Shown in pieces: positions 34,918-44,630 of a stretch of 64,000 nucleotides of DNA (the first letter of the stretch is position 1; every line of letters starts with the position of its first letter). The stretch comes from CALGKJ01 sp049322695 (lineage in GTDB: Bacteria; Bacillota; Clostridia; Lutisporales; Lutisporaceae). Made by a program: the position numbers and the translations under genes. A model generated the notes under the pieces. It was given only the letters and a program-made list of their open reading frames with translations, did not search any database and was not told the origin of the DNA. The stretch lies in contig JBMORW010000046.1 in NCBI GenBank assembly GCA_049322695.1, forward strand, positions 1-64,000. The letters are read 5' to 3'.

Positions 34918-36102
34918 ATGGTTTTTAACGGGTTAAATGACAAAATTACTTTTTTAGTTACGGTTGTTATGGCATTTGTTATTTATGTATTTTCCATAAG
35001 TCTGAATAAAGAGCAAACTTTAAATAGAGTAAGGGGTGTAAGCTTTATAATCCCAATAGCTTTGTCTGTATATTGCTTTCTATTTGAAGTACAGCTTTCC
35101 CATTTACAGGCTTTAGTGATTGCTGAAACAATTATGCTTCTGTTGATTCTGAGTCTTACGCTCTTTGCCAGAACAGAGAACGGACTGTTTGCAGGCAATG
35201 TAGCTTCATATGGGGTAGCTATTGCTCTGACATATGTACTGTATAGGTTTGAAACAATACCCTTTATTTCATCAAATCTGCTGATAAAGTCAATTCTGTT
35301 GGCAGTTGCCATAGTTATGGGTATTGCAGTAATAAGGAGAAATAAGAACACGGAAAGGATACTGGCCTTTGGATCACTTCTATTGGTGCTAACAAATATA
35401 CTCATTATTCTCAGTTCCAGTGAGTATTTTAACACTGCTTCAAACATACTGAGAGTCATTTCATATTCTGTATTTTTTTTATACTTTTATGGTACAACCT
35501 ACAGCAGCCTAATGAACAAGGTCAGTGAGGCAAACAAACTAAAAGCCTCATTGGAAAAGCAGCTGCATATGGAAATAAAGAAGAGAACACTTGAAATAGA
35601 AAGGTCCAATGAAAGACTATTAAAGATATCGAAGCTTGATCCGCTTACAAAAACATATAACAAGAAAGCCATTCTCGCAATTATAGAGAAACAGCTGATG
35701 TTTGAAAAAAATAAGCAATTTTCGCTTCTTATGTTTGATATAGACTATTTTAAGCAAATAAATGATAAATACGGCCATATACAGGGAGATGTCTGCATAA
35801 AGACTCTTGCAACTGTTGCCAACAGCAGCATAAGAGAACAGGACTTCCTAGGCAGATATGGCGGAGATGAGTTTATTGCAGTTCTGCCAATGCTGTCTCT
35901 TGCCGAAGCAGCCGTTGTTGCAGAAAGACTTAAAAATAGAGTGAGTGAAATGGAAAATCCCCGTATGTCCATATCCATAGGAATAGCTGCATATCCACAG
36001 GACGGCAAGACTGTAGAGGAGCTGATATCTGCAGCGGACAAAGGGTTATACATCTCCAAGCATAAGGGAAGGAATGCAATTTCACACCACAGACTATTTT
36101 AA
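34918..36102 (+). CDS. Membrane-bound diguanylate cyclase (GGDEF)
   Basis: A 394-residue protein that should make c-di-GMP from two GTP. Residues 10-195 hold about six hydrophobic segments, an unassigned membrane sensor. A coiled coil at about 200-238 leads into the GGDEF domain (DPLTKTYNKKA onward). The active-site motif is GGDEF (315-319), preceded at the correct distance by RxxD (Arg306-Asp309), the inhibitory product-binding site. So feedback inhibition is expected. GGGAGAGGG precedes the ATG. It heads a cluster with a histidine kinase and an HD-GYP protein. Confidence 0.9.
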   Translation: MVFNGLNDKITFLVTVVMAFVIYVFSISLNKEQTLNRVRGVSFIIPIALSVYCFLFEVQLSHLQALVIAETIMLLLILSLTLFARTENGLFAGNVASYGVAIALTYVLYRFETIPFISSNLLIKSILLAVAIVMGIAVIRRNKNTERILAFGSLLLVLTNILIILSSSEYFNTASNILRVISYSVFFLYFYGTTYSSLMNKVSEANKLKASLEKQLHMEIKKRTLEIERSNERLLKISKLDPLTKTYNKKAILAIIEKQLMFEKNKQFSLLMFDIDYFKQINDKYGHIQGDVCIKTLATVANSSIREQDFLGRYGGDEFIAVLPMLSLAEAAVVAERLKNRVSEMENPRMSISIGIAAYPQDGKTVEELISAADKGLYISKHKGRNAISHHRLF

Positions 36103-36117
36103 TACTACCAGGCTTCT

Positions 36118-36144
36118 AAACCTCGGAGCTATTCGCCGAGGTTT
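36118..36144 (+). terminator. Terminator after the diguanylate cyclase
   Basis: A 9-bp stem AAACCTCGG/CCGAGGTTT with a 9-nt loop and an A/T-rich tail. Confidence 0.6.
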
Positions 36145-36221
36145 AAAATATGCAGTAAAATGTATATAACTTTGACGGATAAACTATATGCACATATAAA
36201 TCCGGTAAAGGAGGACTGCAA

Positions 36222-37820
36222 ATGTTGAATGTTAATGAACTAGAGAAGCTGCTGAAAGATAACGAAGAATGGCTTATGAACAGAATATTGGAGTTTGCGC
36301 AGCATTCAGGGTACACAAAATATACATCTACCCTTATGGAAGCATGGCGTGTTTCAATACAGGGAACTTCCGAGCTGATTATTAAAAGTGCAATGACCTA
36401 TAAAGGCAGCTGTTTTACAATAAAATGTGACCATGATTATTCAAATTTGGAAGTTCACAGCTTTTGTATGAAGGAAGCTAAGCTACACAGAGCCAGGGGA
36501 GTCAAGCCGCATATTTTTCTGGGTCTGTTTAAGTATTACAAGAGATGCTACATAGAGCTGCTTGATATTCAGAATATAGAAAATGACTATAAGAAAGAGC
36601 TGATGAGTTTTGTAGAACTCTGTTTTGATGCAGTGGAAATAGGAATTATTGAAGAATGGTCAAGGTTAAATGATAAAGATGCTGTGAATGAGCTCCAAAC
36701 AGCAAGCAGAATCATGACTAACGAAAAAAATAAATATCTGACAATATTTGAAACCATACCTGATCCCATAGTGCTTTTAGATGATAACCTTGATATAGTT
36801 AACATGAACTATAATGCCGCCAAGCTGTTTAGAGGAGCAATTATTCCCGGAAGCATCTATTACGGAAACAAGGATGAAAAAGGAAGGCTGGAGTTTCTCG
36901 AGCAAGAACTGGAAGACTTCATAAAAGGTGAAGGCAGAAAATGCTATTTTGAAAGGGAAATATATACATATGAGGGTATAAAGCACTTTGAAATAAAGCT
37001 TACAAGGGTACATGATGTAAGCAGAAAATTTGAAGGAGTAATAGCAATGTTTTTTGATATTACAGATATAAAGAATATTGAGAAACAGCTGCGAAATGCC
37101 AAGCTGGAAGCGGAGGCAGCCAACGTTGCAAAGACAAGATTTCTGGCTAACATGAGCCATGAAATAAGAACTCCCATGAATGGGATTCTTGGAATGCTGC
37201 AGCTTCTACTGATGGACGAGCTTCAAGAAAAGCAAAAAAGATATATTGAAAGAGCAAAAACCTCTGCTGATGCTTTACTGGTCATAATTAATGATATTTT
37301 AGACATTTCCAGGATTGAGCTGGGAATAATGAAGATTGATACAGAAGTCTTCAGTCTAAGGCAATTGCTGGATGAGCTGAATGAAATGTTCAAAGAGGCT
37401 GCTGCAAGGAAGAATCTTCGACTGGAATTTGAAGCAAATAAGCGTATTCATGATCTGCTGGAGGGTGACCGAGGCAAGCTTAGGCAGGTATTTATAAACC
37501 TTATAGGTAATGCAATAAAATTTACGGAAGAGGGCTTTATCACTATAAAATCAGATGTATGCAAGGATGATGAGGAGATCTGCAGGCTAAAATTCACAGT
37601 TTCAGACACAGGTATAGGGATAGCAGCCAGCAACATGAACAAGCTTTTCAAAAGCTTCAATCAGTTGGATGATTCAATCACTAAAAAATATGGAGGTACA
37701 GGTTTGGGCCTTGCAATTTCAAAAAACCTTGTAGAGCTAATGGGCGGAGAAATCCATGCAGATAGTGAACTTAGCATGGGCAGCAGGTTTTCTTTTGTTA
37801 TTCCGCTTTTGAAAAAGTAA
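36222..37820 (+). CDS. PAS-containing soluble sensor histidine kinase
   Basis: A 532-residue kinase without membrane segments. Residues 1-165 are an unrecognised helical domain. A PAS domain follows at about 170-285 (FETIPDPIVLLDDNLDIVNMN). HisKA carries the phospho-acceptor His313 in MSHEIRTPMNG. The ATPase domain has NLIGNAIKFTEEG (N box), DTGIGIA (G1) and GTGLGLAISK (G2). There is no receiver domain and no adjacent response-regulator gene except the receiver-like N-terminus of the next protein, which is the obvious candidate partner. Confidence 0.9.
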   Translation: MLNVNELEKLLKDNEEWLMNRILEFAQHSGYTKYTSTLMEAWRVSIQGTSELIIKSAMTYKGSCFTIKCDHDYSNLEVHSFCMKEAKLHRARGVKPHIFLGLFKYYKRCYIELLDIQNIENDYKKELMSFVELCFDAVEIGIIEEWSRLNDKDAVNELQTASRIMTNEKNKYLTIFETIPDPIVLLDDNLDIVNMNYNAAKLFRGAIIPGSIYYGNKDEKGRLEFLEQELEDFIKGEGRKCYFEREIYTYEGIKHFEIKLTRVHDVSRKFEGVIAMFFDITDIKNIEKQLRNAKLEAEAANVAKTRFLANMSHEIRTPMNGILGMLQLLLMDELQEKQKRYIERAKTSADALLVIINDILDISRIELGIMKIDTEVFSLRQLLDELNEMFKEAAARKNLRLEFEANKRIHDLLEGDRGKLRQVFINLIGNAIKFTEEGFITIKSDVCKDDEEICRLKFTVSDTGIGIAASNMNKLFKSFNQLDDSITKKYGGTGLGLAISKNLVELMGGEIHADSELSMGSRFSFVIPLLKK

Positions 37821-37910
37821 CATGCTGTAGGTTGGATCAAGTATAGGTGGAATATTGCCGAGCATTCTGATAGAATAATTATAAATTGTCCTTTGAAGGG
37901 AGTGAGCCGG

Positions 37911-39428
37911 TTGAACGAAAAAAGAAATATAATACTACTTACAAATGATGAAAAAGCTATAGCAGAAATAAACGCACTATTATCCGGTCGTTATAATTTA
38001 TTAAGAGAAAGCTTCAAGCTGACAGAGCTTATGATTGACATATACAGATTCAATCCTGCGCTTATAATTGTAGATCTGGACGAATATGATGCATCTGTTT
38101 ACAAGCTTATCAGCACAATAGAAATTGACGGATTCATGCCAATATTCGCCATATATTCTCTAAATGCCGAGCTTGTAAAAAAGGGTACAATACCTGGGGA
38201 ATACTGCGTCCACAAATCTGATATTAAGGAACATTTAGGAAGGTTTATTCGTTTCATTTCAGATTTCAATACCAAGTACAACAGTATAAAAGAAGTGTAT
38301 TCTATAAATGACATAGTAAATAATCAGACGGATATGTTTTTCAAGAAGTATATCAATAATGATTTTTCTTATTCCGATTCTATGGAAAATCTGCTGAAAA
38401 GCCTCTTTACAGCTGATGGATTTGTAACTAACAGACCTACGTACATACTTATTGCATATAAGCACAATGAAAGAATAATCATGGATGTATATGACTGCGG
38501 AGCTGATTATGTAAAAAGGGAAATTGATCCAATTATACTACCTCAGGGTACTAAATCCTACGGAATCAATTCGGAGTTTGAAAATGCATTCTTTACTAAT
38601 TATAACGAGGCAGAATTCTCAGATATTGACAACTCCAACAGCTTTTTTGATGCTTCTATTACAAAAAGAATACGCTCAATAAAGAATTTTGCCGGATACA
38701 TGACTACAGACACTGCAATAATTGGAATTAATTATGAGAGAAACGTTTCAAAATATGAAGCATCAATAATAAAGGAGATATGTATAAACCACAACCTTAT
38801 AATCAACATACACAATCAGATAGAAAATGTAAACTCTGCATTCAGGTATACTATTAATGCGCTGGCAAGGGCTTCAGAAGCTAACGATGATGATACGGGC
38901 AACCACATAAGAAGGGTTAATTCATACTCGAGACTGATTGCTGAGTACTTGGGAATGGATTACAGATTTGTGAAAACTATTCACTACTCTGCTCAAATGC
39001 ATGATGTGGGAAAAATCTCAGTGCCTACCAACATATTATTAAAGCCTTCAAAACTTACGGATGAAGAGTTTGATATAATGAAAAAGCATACAATATTTGG
39101 AATGAAGATAATCGGTGATTCTCCGCAGCTTCAAATGGCTGCAGAGATAGCTTTGAACCATCATGAAAAGTATGATGGAAGCGGATATCCATATGGCAGA
39201 AAGGCCGAGGAAATTCCTTTATCGGGCAGAATCGTAGCTTTGGCAGACATATACGATGCACTTCGTACGCAGAGAGTATACAAGCCTGCATTCGATCATC
39301 AAAAAACCATTGAAATAATTAGTTCGGGAGACGGAAGAGTAAAGCCTGAGCATTTTGATCCGGCTATACTGGAGATATTCAGAAGAAGACATAAGGAATT
39401 TGAAGAGGTGTATGAGGAGTTAAGCTGA
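37911..39428 (+). CDS. HD-GYP phosphodiesterase with a receiver-like N-terminus
   Basis: A 505-residue protein. Residues about 5-120 look like a divergent response-regulator receiver: acidic pair in LLTNDEK, candidate phospho-Asp in LIIVDLDEYD, Ser in IYSL, and Lys in VHKSD. The middle region, about 150-310, may be GAF-like. The HD-GYP domain has HDVGKIS (about 364-370), HHEKYDGSGYP and a complete C-terminus. It should degrade c-di-GMP. I chose the TTG at 37911, 8 nt after GGGAG; an in-frame TTG at 37893 lies before the ribosome site. The kinase upstream is a likely input. Confidence 0.85.
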   Translation: MNEKRNIILLTNDEKAIAEINALLSGRYNLLRESFKLTELMIDIYRFNPALIIVDLDEYDASVYKLISTIEIDGFMPIFAIYSLNAELVKKGTIPGEYCVHKSDIKEHLGRFIRFISDFNTKYNSIKEVYSINDIVNNQTDMFFKKYINNDFSYSDSMENLLKSLFTADGFVTNRPTYILIAYKHNERIIMDVYDCGADYVKREIDPIILPQGTKSYGINSEFENAFFTNYNEAEFSDIDNSNSFFDASITKRIRSIKNFAGYMTTDTAIIGINYERNVSKYEASIIKEICINHNLIINIHNQIENVNSAFRYTINALARASEANDDDTGNHIRRVNSYSRLIAEYLGMDYRFVKTIHYSAQMHDVGKISVPTNILLKPSKLTDEEFDIMKKHTIFGMKIIGDSPQLQMAAEIALNHHEKYDGSGYPYGRKAEEIPLSGRIVALADIYDALRTQRVYKPAFDHQKTIEIISSGDGRVKPEHFDPAILEIFRRRHKEFEEVYEELS

Positions 39429-39430
39429 TT

Positions 39431-39457
39431 AGGAGGCGGGTATGACGCCTCCTTTAT
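39431..39457 (+). terminator. Terminator after the HD-GYP gene
   Basis: AGGAGGCG/CGCCTCCT stem with a 7-nt loop, then TTATT. It also borders the convergent yyaC gene. Confidence 0.75.
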
Positions 39458-40092
39458 TATTGCTCCATAGATTTATTGAGATTACTTACAAAATCGTTGA
39501 CCTGTCTGAGGTTGTTATTACTGAAGTCAATCTTTTTGTTATGCAGCTTCCACATGTTATACTTTATACCGCTTGAAATCAGATTTGCCATGTTCATAAC
39601 TAAACTTAGGCGTGTATTCTGCAATATCATTATCTCCATAAAGCCTCCCATATTTACTATCCCGGTTATATTCATATCTCCAACGGACTGCAGCTGCTTG
39701 TTTACGCCTGAACCGGGCGATAAAGGGCCTTCCTTTATATTAATGAATCCTATTCTTTCAAATTTTCCAAGGCAGGCATCTATTGCCACAACAAAGGGCT
39801 TTTGGAGTGTTTTTATTTTCATGATGTTTTCGTCCAGATTTTTTGCATGTACCGGTTCATCAAGAGTGCCCATTACATGTATGTTAGAATAACGCATATC
39901 CTTGATTTTATAGCCTATTAAAGGGCCCAGACTGTCGCCGGTAGCACGATCGGTACCAATGCAGAGAAACACAATATCGGTAAAATCATCGCTATACAGA
40001 CTGCTCATGCATTCTTCAAAATAGGTTGTAAAGTATGTAAATGAGTACGGTTTGTTGATATCAACGGTTTTCTCGAATTTTGTACTTATCAT
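39457..40092 (-). CDS. yyaC: Spore protease YyaC (DUF1256)
   Basis: A 211-residue protein with the YyaC motifs VFLCIGTDRATGDSLGPLIG, MGTLDEPVHAKNL, AIDACLGKFERIGFI and GPLSPGSGVNKQL. The family is structurally related to the germination protease Gpr and to hydrogenase maturation peptidases, and occurs only in spore formers. Two ATGs (40095, 40092) follow AAGGAG; the second has the better spacing. It is a monocistronic gene on the minus strand, and its presence supports endospore formation. Confidence 0.88.
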   Translation of the reverse strand: MISTKFEKTVDINKPYSFTYFTTYFEECMSSLYSDDFTDIVFLCIGTDRATGDSLGPLIGYKIKDMRYSNIHVMGTLDEPVHAKNLDENIMKIKTLQKPFVVAIDACLGKFERIGFINIKEGPLSPGSGVNKQLQSVGDMNITGIVNMGGFMEIMILQNTRLSLVMNMANLISSGIKYNMWKLHNKKIDFSNNNLRQVNDFVSNLNKSMEQ

Positions 40093-40266
40093 CATAAGCT
40101 CCTTATATATGTAATTTGACACTTTTATATAAATTATTACCAAAACAGATAAAGTAAATTCAGATACGAGAAAATTATGTCAATAAAGAAATAGTGAATA
40201 TAAGCATCATAAATGATATAATGTCATTAATCGAGCTTTGATATAGAATCAAGAGAGGTGCTGGCT

Positions 40267-41358
40267 TTGAGCAGTAATCATAAGGGTAAGAAAATTGCAC
40301 TGCTTGCAATTCTGGTAGTTATTATTGCAATAGGTCTTATATATCTAAACAACAAATATATTAATAAAAGCATATCTACGGCCTTCAGAGGAAGCAGCAT
40401 GACACAGATTGGAGAAGCAAATGCAGCAAAAACAGACGGTTCGATGATTTATTGCAAGGATGAGCTGCTGATAGAAGCTGAAGGAGCGGTTGTAAGAGCA
40501 AGGAATGTCAAAGGAGAGCAAGCCTGGAGCCTTAATCTTGGTGGTAAAATCAGGAATATTAGCTCATCGGGCAGCAACATATTTGTGGTTGACACTCTAA
40601 ACAAGCTGAGCTGTATTACCAAACAGGGCAAAGTACAATGGACATATACCTGCGGCGGCGAGCCCTGGAATTTATTTACTGACGAAAACGGTTGTATATT
40701 GATTGAATATAAAAGCAGCAGTGGCAGTAAGCTGGATGTACTTGATGGTAAGGGTATAAAGCTTGGAAGTGCTGTATTGGAAAATGCTTATGTTATTTCA
40801 TTTACTGCAAGCAGGGACAAGCACTATACAATATCAGCGCTGGACGTAAGCTCTGACAGTATAAAATCAAGGCTTATATCATACAGCTTCGGAGGAGAAA
40901 TGGTTTGGGCGAAGGACTATGAAAATATCATCATTCCATATGTAAAATATATGAAGGGTAATCAGCTAATAGCAGCTGCAGAAAGGGAGCTTTTTAAGTT
41001 CAATGCAGATGGAAGCCAGTCAGATGAGATAAAGCTGGAGGGTAAAATACTGAATGTCTCTGCTGATGACAACCTTATGGCTGTGGTCCTGGATGAAAAA
41101 GGCAAGCTTTTTTGTGCCACCTTCAACAGCAGTTTACGACAGCTGAGTCATAATGAACTGGATATTGAACCTGAAGGAATATATGCTAATAAAAACGTCT
41201 ATATATTATATGATAAGGATGAGCTTCTGATACACAATGAAAAGGGCATGAACATTGCCTCGCATAAGTCTGTCTCTGATATTTCATCAGCCTATATTAC
41301 CGGAGATGGAAAGGTATACATAGTAAGCGGAAGGAAGCTGCAAGCCTTTGAATACTAG
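40267..41358 (+). CDS. DUF5711 family membrane-anchored beta-propeller protein
   Basis: A 363-residue protein with one N-terminal membrane anchor (KIALLAILVVIIAIGLIYL), followed by an extracytoplasmic domain of repeated strands (VVRARNVKGEQAWSLNLGGKI, LSCITKQGKVQWTYTCGGE, LISYSFGGEMVWAKDYEN) that resembles a PQQ-like beta-propeller. The TTG at 40267 has GAGGTG 6 nt upstream; the GTG at 40258 overlaps that site. The function is unknown. The next gene, a CvpA homologue, starts 14 bp after it and is probably cotranscribed. Confidence 0.75.
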   Translation: MSSNHKGKKIALLAILVVIIAIGLIYLNNKYINKSISTAFRGSSMTQIGEANAAKTDGSMIYCKDELLIEAEGAVVRARNVKGEQAWSLNLGGKIRNISSSGSNIFVVDTLNKLSCITKQGKVQWTYTCGGEPWNLFTDENGCILIEYKSSSGSKLDVLDGKGIKLGSAVLENAYVISFTASRDKHYTISALDVSSDSIKSRLISYSFGGEMVWAKDYENIIIPYVKYMKGNQLIAAAERELFKFNADGSQSDEIKLEGKILNVSADDNLMAVVLDEKGKLFCATFNSSLRQLSHNELDIEPEGIYANKNVYILYDKDELLIHNEKGMNIASHKSVSDISSAYITGDGKVYIVSGRKLQAFEY

Positions 41359-41371
41359 TCAGGAGGTATAT

Positions 41372-41998
41372 ATGAACTGGATTGATTTTTGTATTTTAGC
41401 TGTGCTTGGGATTACTGCTTTCTCAGGATTAAAAAAGGGACTTGTGGTATCTTTTTTCAACATGATAAGCATGATTGTTGCTATTCTTGTAGCCAGAAGC
41501 TACTACAGTACCCTTACCGTACTTCTGGTAGACAAAACCTCTATTGAAGAAAGTATAATGAAATTCCTTATAGAAAAGAAGATATTCAGCGGATTTTCAA
41601 TGGGACTTCCGGAGGGAATATCACCGGCTTTTGCCGGAGATCAGCTAATATCCAATCTTCATTATTTCATTACAATGCTCATTATGAATGCAATATCCAT
41701 AATAGTGATTTACTTTGGTGTCAGGCTGCTGCTATCCATAGCCGAGGGTTTCTTGAAAGGGACCACAGAGCTGCCTGTACTGAAAGAAGTGAATGGACTT
41801 GGAGGAGCTGCAATAGGACTTGCCAAAGGGGTTATAATACTGCTAATAGTATTTGCGTTGATAATACCTATATCAAATATACAGACCTGGACTGGACTCA
41901 GAAATGGCATCGAGGGTTCAATGCTGGCAAAGTACTTCTACAATTATAATTTCATATTGGGCTGGATATGGAACTCAGCCTATGAGCTGATTAAATAG
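41372..41998 (+). CDS. CvpA family membrane protein
   Basis: A 208-residue protein with four predicted membrane segments. The N-terminus WIDFCILAVLGITAFSGLKKGLV and LGGAAIGLAKGVIILLIVFAL match the CvpA family, named for a role in colicin V production in E. coli. The role in Clostridia is unknown. GGAGG lies 7 nt before the ATG. It follows the DUF5711 gene and is ended by a strong hairpin. Confidence 0.82.
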   Translation: MNWIDFCILAVLGITAFSGLKKGLVVSFFNMISMIVAILVARSYYSTLTVLLVDKTSIEESIMKFLIEKKIFSGFSMGLPEGISPAFAGDQLISNLHYFITMLIMNAISIIVIYFGVRLLLSIAEGFLKGTTELPVLKEVNGLGGAAIGLAKGVIILLIVFALIIPISNIQTWTGLRNGIEGSMLAKYFYNYNFILGWIWNSAYELIK

Positions 41999-42006
41999 AA
42001 TAAAAA

Positions 42007-42039
42007 AAGAGCTGGCAATTTATTGATTTGCCAGCTCTT
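42007..42039. terminator. Bidirectional terminator
   Basis: A 12-bp perfect stem AAGAGCTGGCAA/TTGCCAGCTCTT with a 9-nt loop between convergent genes. Confidence 0.85.
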
Positions 42040-42050
42040 GGTATTTATTA

Positions 42051-43259
42051 CTACTTTTCGCCCTCTATTGTGATTGAAGCATTAGAGGTATTTGCTTTAA
42101 TATATATTTTGTTCTCGACATTATCGAAATTTGAGCTTTTTACTACTGCTGATGAGTTCAGCGTTGATGTTCTCTTATTAACCATGTAAGTCAGATCAGG
42201 AAGTTCAATATTTATGCCTCCCAATGATGTGTTTGCATCGACCATGAAGCCGCAGTTTTCACAATTATTAAGACCAATATATATTTTACCGTTGGAAGTT
42301 CTTAGATTGTATTTACCTTCTGCAGCTTCCAGCTTCTTTATGCCCGAGAGCAGTATGGAGCCGTTGCTAGTTACGGCATCAACTATATCCAGCTTGCTGT
42401 CTATAAGATCAATCTTGCCGTTTGATGTGCTCAGGTTTGTTACCCTTGCAGTTGTACTTTCACAAACAATTTTGCCATTGTTTGTAATCGCCTCCAAATC
42501 GTTTACATTACAATTGCAAAGTACTATTTTACCATTTGAAGTATGTGCGTTTATAAGATCTGCAGAAAGCTCACTCAGCTCACACTTTCCATTAGTGGTG
42601 TTGATAGTGACTGATCCAAGGTTCCTTGGAACAAGCAGCTCTATCTTACCCCAGGTTCTTCCTGTAAACTCAGTGGCAAAGCTGTAATTGCTACCTTCAA
42701 CCTCTGACTTGAAAAACTCATCTATATTAAGCTGAGGAATATTCGAGTTCACATAGAGATTTAGAAGAATTTCGTCTGTATCGGATGGGTTGAACTTAAC
42801 AGCAAAGTTTGAAGCTTTTACTCTTATGTTTGCTTTCTCCCCTACCTGGTAAGTGTAGTTCTTAGTGAACTGGTACTTGTCATAACCTATGTCAAATGTG
42901 TTGCTCAGGAAGTTAACCAGCTTATCTGAGAACTTCACAGCCGCCTCTGCCATATCATTTCCGAAGGACTCCATCTTTTTAGAAAACTCCTCAGCAAATC
43001 TTTCGCTGTTGCTTCCGAACTCCTTAGCATTGATATTGATGTTTTCTCCTATTTGCGCACCCAGCTTTTCTGCCTTCTCACCAAGCTTACCCATTTTCTC
43101 GCTTATTTTACCCATTTTTTCTTCGAACTTTGCAGCATTGATTCTGCTATGTTCAGGTCTTTGATTGCCTTTTTCAATAGCTTCTATAAGCTTATTGGCT
43201 TCTTCTACAGTAATTTTGCCTTCCTGCAGCATTTTCAGTATCATTAATCTTTCTTCCAT
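42051..43259 (-). CDS. DUF4097 family protein with an N-terminal short helical domain
   Basis: A 402-residue protein. Residues 1-30 (RLMILKMLQEGKITVEEANKLIEA) form the small helical domain shared with YvlB/LiaX-like proteins. A charged coiled coil (about 40-115) follows, then a DUF4097 beta-solenoid with repeated TSNGKI or TNNGKI turns (for example HTSNGKIVLCNC, STSNGKIDLIDS, TSNGSILLSG). Relatives take part in envelope stress sensing. No signal peptide is visible. It is in an operon with the DUF2089 regulator 11 bp upstream, which shares the same C-terminal helical motif. Confidence 0.78.
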   Translation of the reverse strand: MEERLMILKMLQEGKITVEEANKLIEAIEKGNQRPEHSRINAAKFEEKMGKISEKMGKLGEKAEKLGAQIGENININAKEFGSNSERFAEEFSKKMESFGNDMAEAAVKFSDKLVNFLSNTFDIGYDKYQFTKNYTYQVGEKANIRVKASNFAVKFNPSDTDEILLNLYVNSNIPQLNIDEFFKSEVEGSNYSFATEFTGRTWGKIELLVPRNLGSVTINTTNGKCELSELSADLINAHTSNGKIVLCNCNVNDLEAITNNGKIVCESTTARVTNLSTSNGKIDLIDSKLDIVDAVTSNGSILLSGIKKLEAAEGKYNLRTSNGKIYIGLNNCENCGFMVDANTSLGGINIELPDLTYMVNKRTSTLNSSAVVKSSNFDNVENKIYIKANTSNASITIEGEK

Positions 43260-43270
43260 TTAATATCCTC

Positions 43271-43639
43271 CTATTCATTCAATAACATTAATGCTTCTTC
43301 TGACGATATTTCTCCTCTGTCAAGCTTATCCAATATATCCCTCTTCTTCTCGGGTGAAACATAGACAGGCTGGTTCTTATAGCCCAGAGCTTCTATAAGG
43401 CTGTCAAGCTTACCCTTTACAGTAGGATAGGACAGTCCCAGCTCTTTCTCGATTTCTTTGATATTGCCCCTGTTTTTTATGAAAATCTCTGCAAACTCCT
43501 TGTGCTCCTTGGAGATCTGACAGAACTTGCACAATGTAAAGCTGCCTCGAATTGTAGTAGAACAGCTGTTGCATTTGACTTCTGTTATATGTATTTCTCC
43601 GCTGCAAATGGGACATTGACCGATTATTTCTCTTTTCAT
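43271..43639 (-). CDS. DUF2089 zinc-ribbon / helix-turn-helix regulator
   Basis: A 122-residue protein. An N-terminal zinc ribbon has two CxxC pairs (CPICSGE, CNSC), plus a third pair in CKFC. A helix-turn-helix follows (RGNIKEIEKELGLSYPTVKGKLDSLI), then a C-terminal helical segment (LDRGEISSEEALMLLNE) that matches the start of the downstream DUF4097 protein. It probably regulates its own operon. GGAGGTG precedes the ATG. Confidence 0.8.
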   Translation of the reverse strand: MKREIIGQCPICSGEIHITEVKCNSCSTTIRGSFTLCKFCQISKEHKEFAEIFIKNRGNIKEIEKELGLSYPTVKGKLDSLIEALGYKNQPVYVSPEKKRDILDKLDRGEISSEEALMLLNE

Positions 43640-44036
43640 TTATTCACCTCCGGTAGATAATTGGATAAATAATTAAAATATGTAAAATTATAATATATAT
43701 GTAAGATGCTTTCATGGCATCTAATTACATTATATACCACCCTTTAAAAATGTCAATATAAAATTTAAATTAATTAATTTATAATTTAATAAAATTAATA
43801 ATATTAAAAACCGATATCAATTTAATTAATATATATACTCACTAAATGCCAACTGGTGATAAGAGAGGACTTATGGAAATGCAAAAACGTATGGTATATA
43901 TTGCTGAAATAATTTATTATTATATATAGGTAAAAACTATGCATGGAGCCTGAATAGATTTTCAAGATACAGTATATTTCTTACTTCAATATACAATACG
44001 TAAATAGTTCATAAAAAGTTTTTTGGAGGTACAAAA
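43640..44036. other. 397-bp AT-rich gap between divergent DUF2089 and yedF
   Basis: It contains long A/T stretches, a small GATGC/GCATC hairpin near 43702-43720 and the promoter regions of both genes. A 18-codon ORF at 43873-43929 with a modest ribosome site was seen but not accepted as a gene. Confidence 0.5.
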
Positions 44037-44612
44037 ATGAAGGAAATTGATGCAAGAGGGTTAAGCTGTCCCCAGCCTGTCATACTTATAAAAAAGGCCC
44101 TTGAGGAAATAACCGAAGGAGAAGTAATAGCAATAGTAGATAATACCACTGCAAGAGAGAACGTTTCCAGACTTGCTGCCAATCTGAGGCATGAATTTGA
44201 AATCAGTGAGCAAGATGGCTGCTTTCATATAAGGATAAAGAAGTCAGGAGCTGCTGCAAAAACAGCAGCCAATGATGACATAGTGATTGTAGTAACGGCA
44301 GACAAGCTTGGAAGGGGAGAGGATGCTTTGGGGACTGTGCTGATGAAAAGCTACACCTATGCTTTGACAGAGGTATTGCCGCTGCCTAAGACGGTGATAT
44401 TCATAAACAGTGGAGTCAGGCTTACCTGTGAAGGCTCTGATGCGCTTACAAACATACATAAGCTGCAGGAGCTTGGCGTTGAGATAATCAGCTGCGGCAC
44501 CTGTCTTGATTTTTATAATATAAAGGATATGCTCAGGACCGGTGTGATAGGCAACATGTATACCATAGCAGAAAAAATGAACACTGCTGCAAAAGTCATA
44601 AATATTGGATAA
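44037..44612 (+). CDS. yedF: YedF family sulfurtransferase-like protein
   Basis: A 191-residue fusion. The N-terminal TusA-like domain (IDARGLSCPQPVILIKKAL) has the conserved CPxP cysteine, and the C-terminal half is DsrE-like (NDDIVIVVTADKLGRGEDALG, FINSGVRLTCEGS, GVEIISCGTCLDFY). YedF is annotated as a selenium-metabolism protein in Clostridia, where it usually sits near selD or selenium genes. None is present here. TGGAGG lies before the ATG. It is probably cotranscribed with mscS and DUF951. Confidence 0.88.
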   Translation: MKEIDARGLSCPQPVILIKKALEEITEGEVIAIVDNTTARENVSRLAANLRHEFEISEQDGCFHIRIKKSGAAAKTAANDDIVIVVTADKLGRGEDALGTVLMKSYTYALTEVLPLPKTVIFINSGVRLTCEGSDALTNIHKLQELGVEIISCGTCLDFYNIKDMLRTGVIGNMYTIAEKMNTAAKVINIG

Positions 44613-44630
44613 ACGGAAGAGGAGGGCATT

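Noticed and set aside
43873..43929. 18-codon ORF between DUF2089 and yedF
   Set aside because: The ribosome site is only moderate, the peptide is short and AT-driven (ending IIYYYI), and there is no nearby regulated structure.
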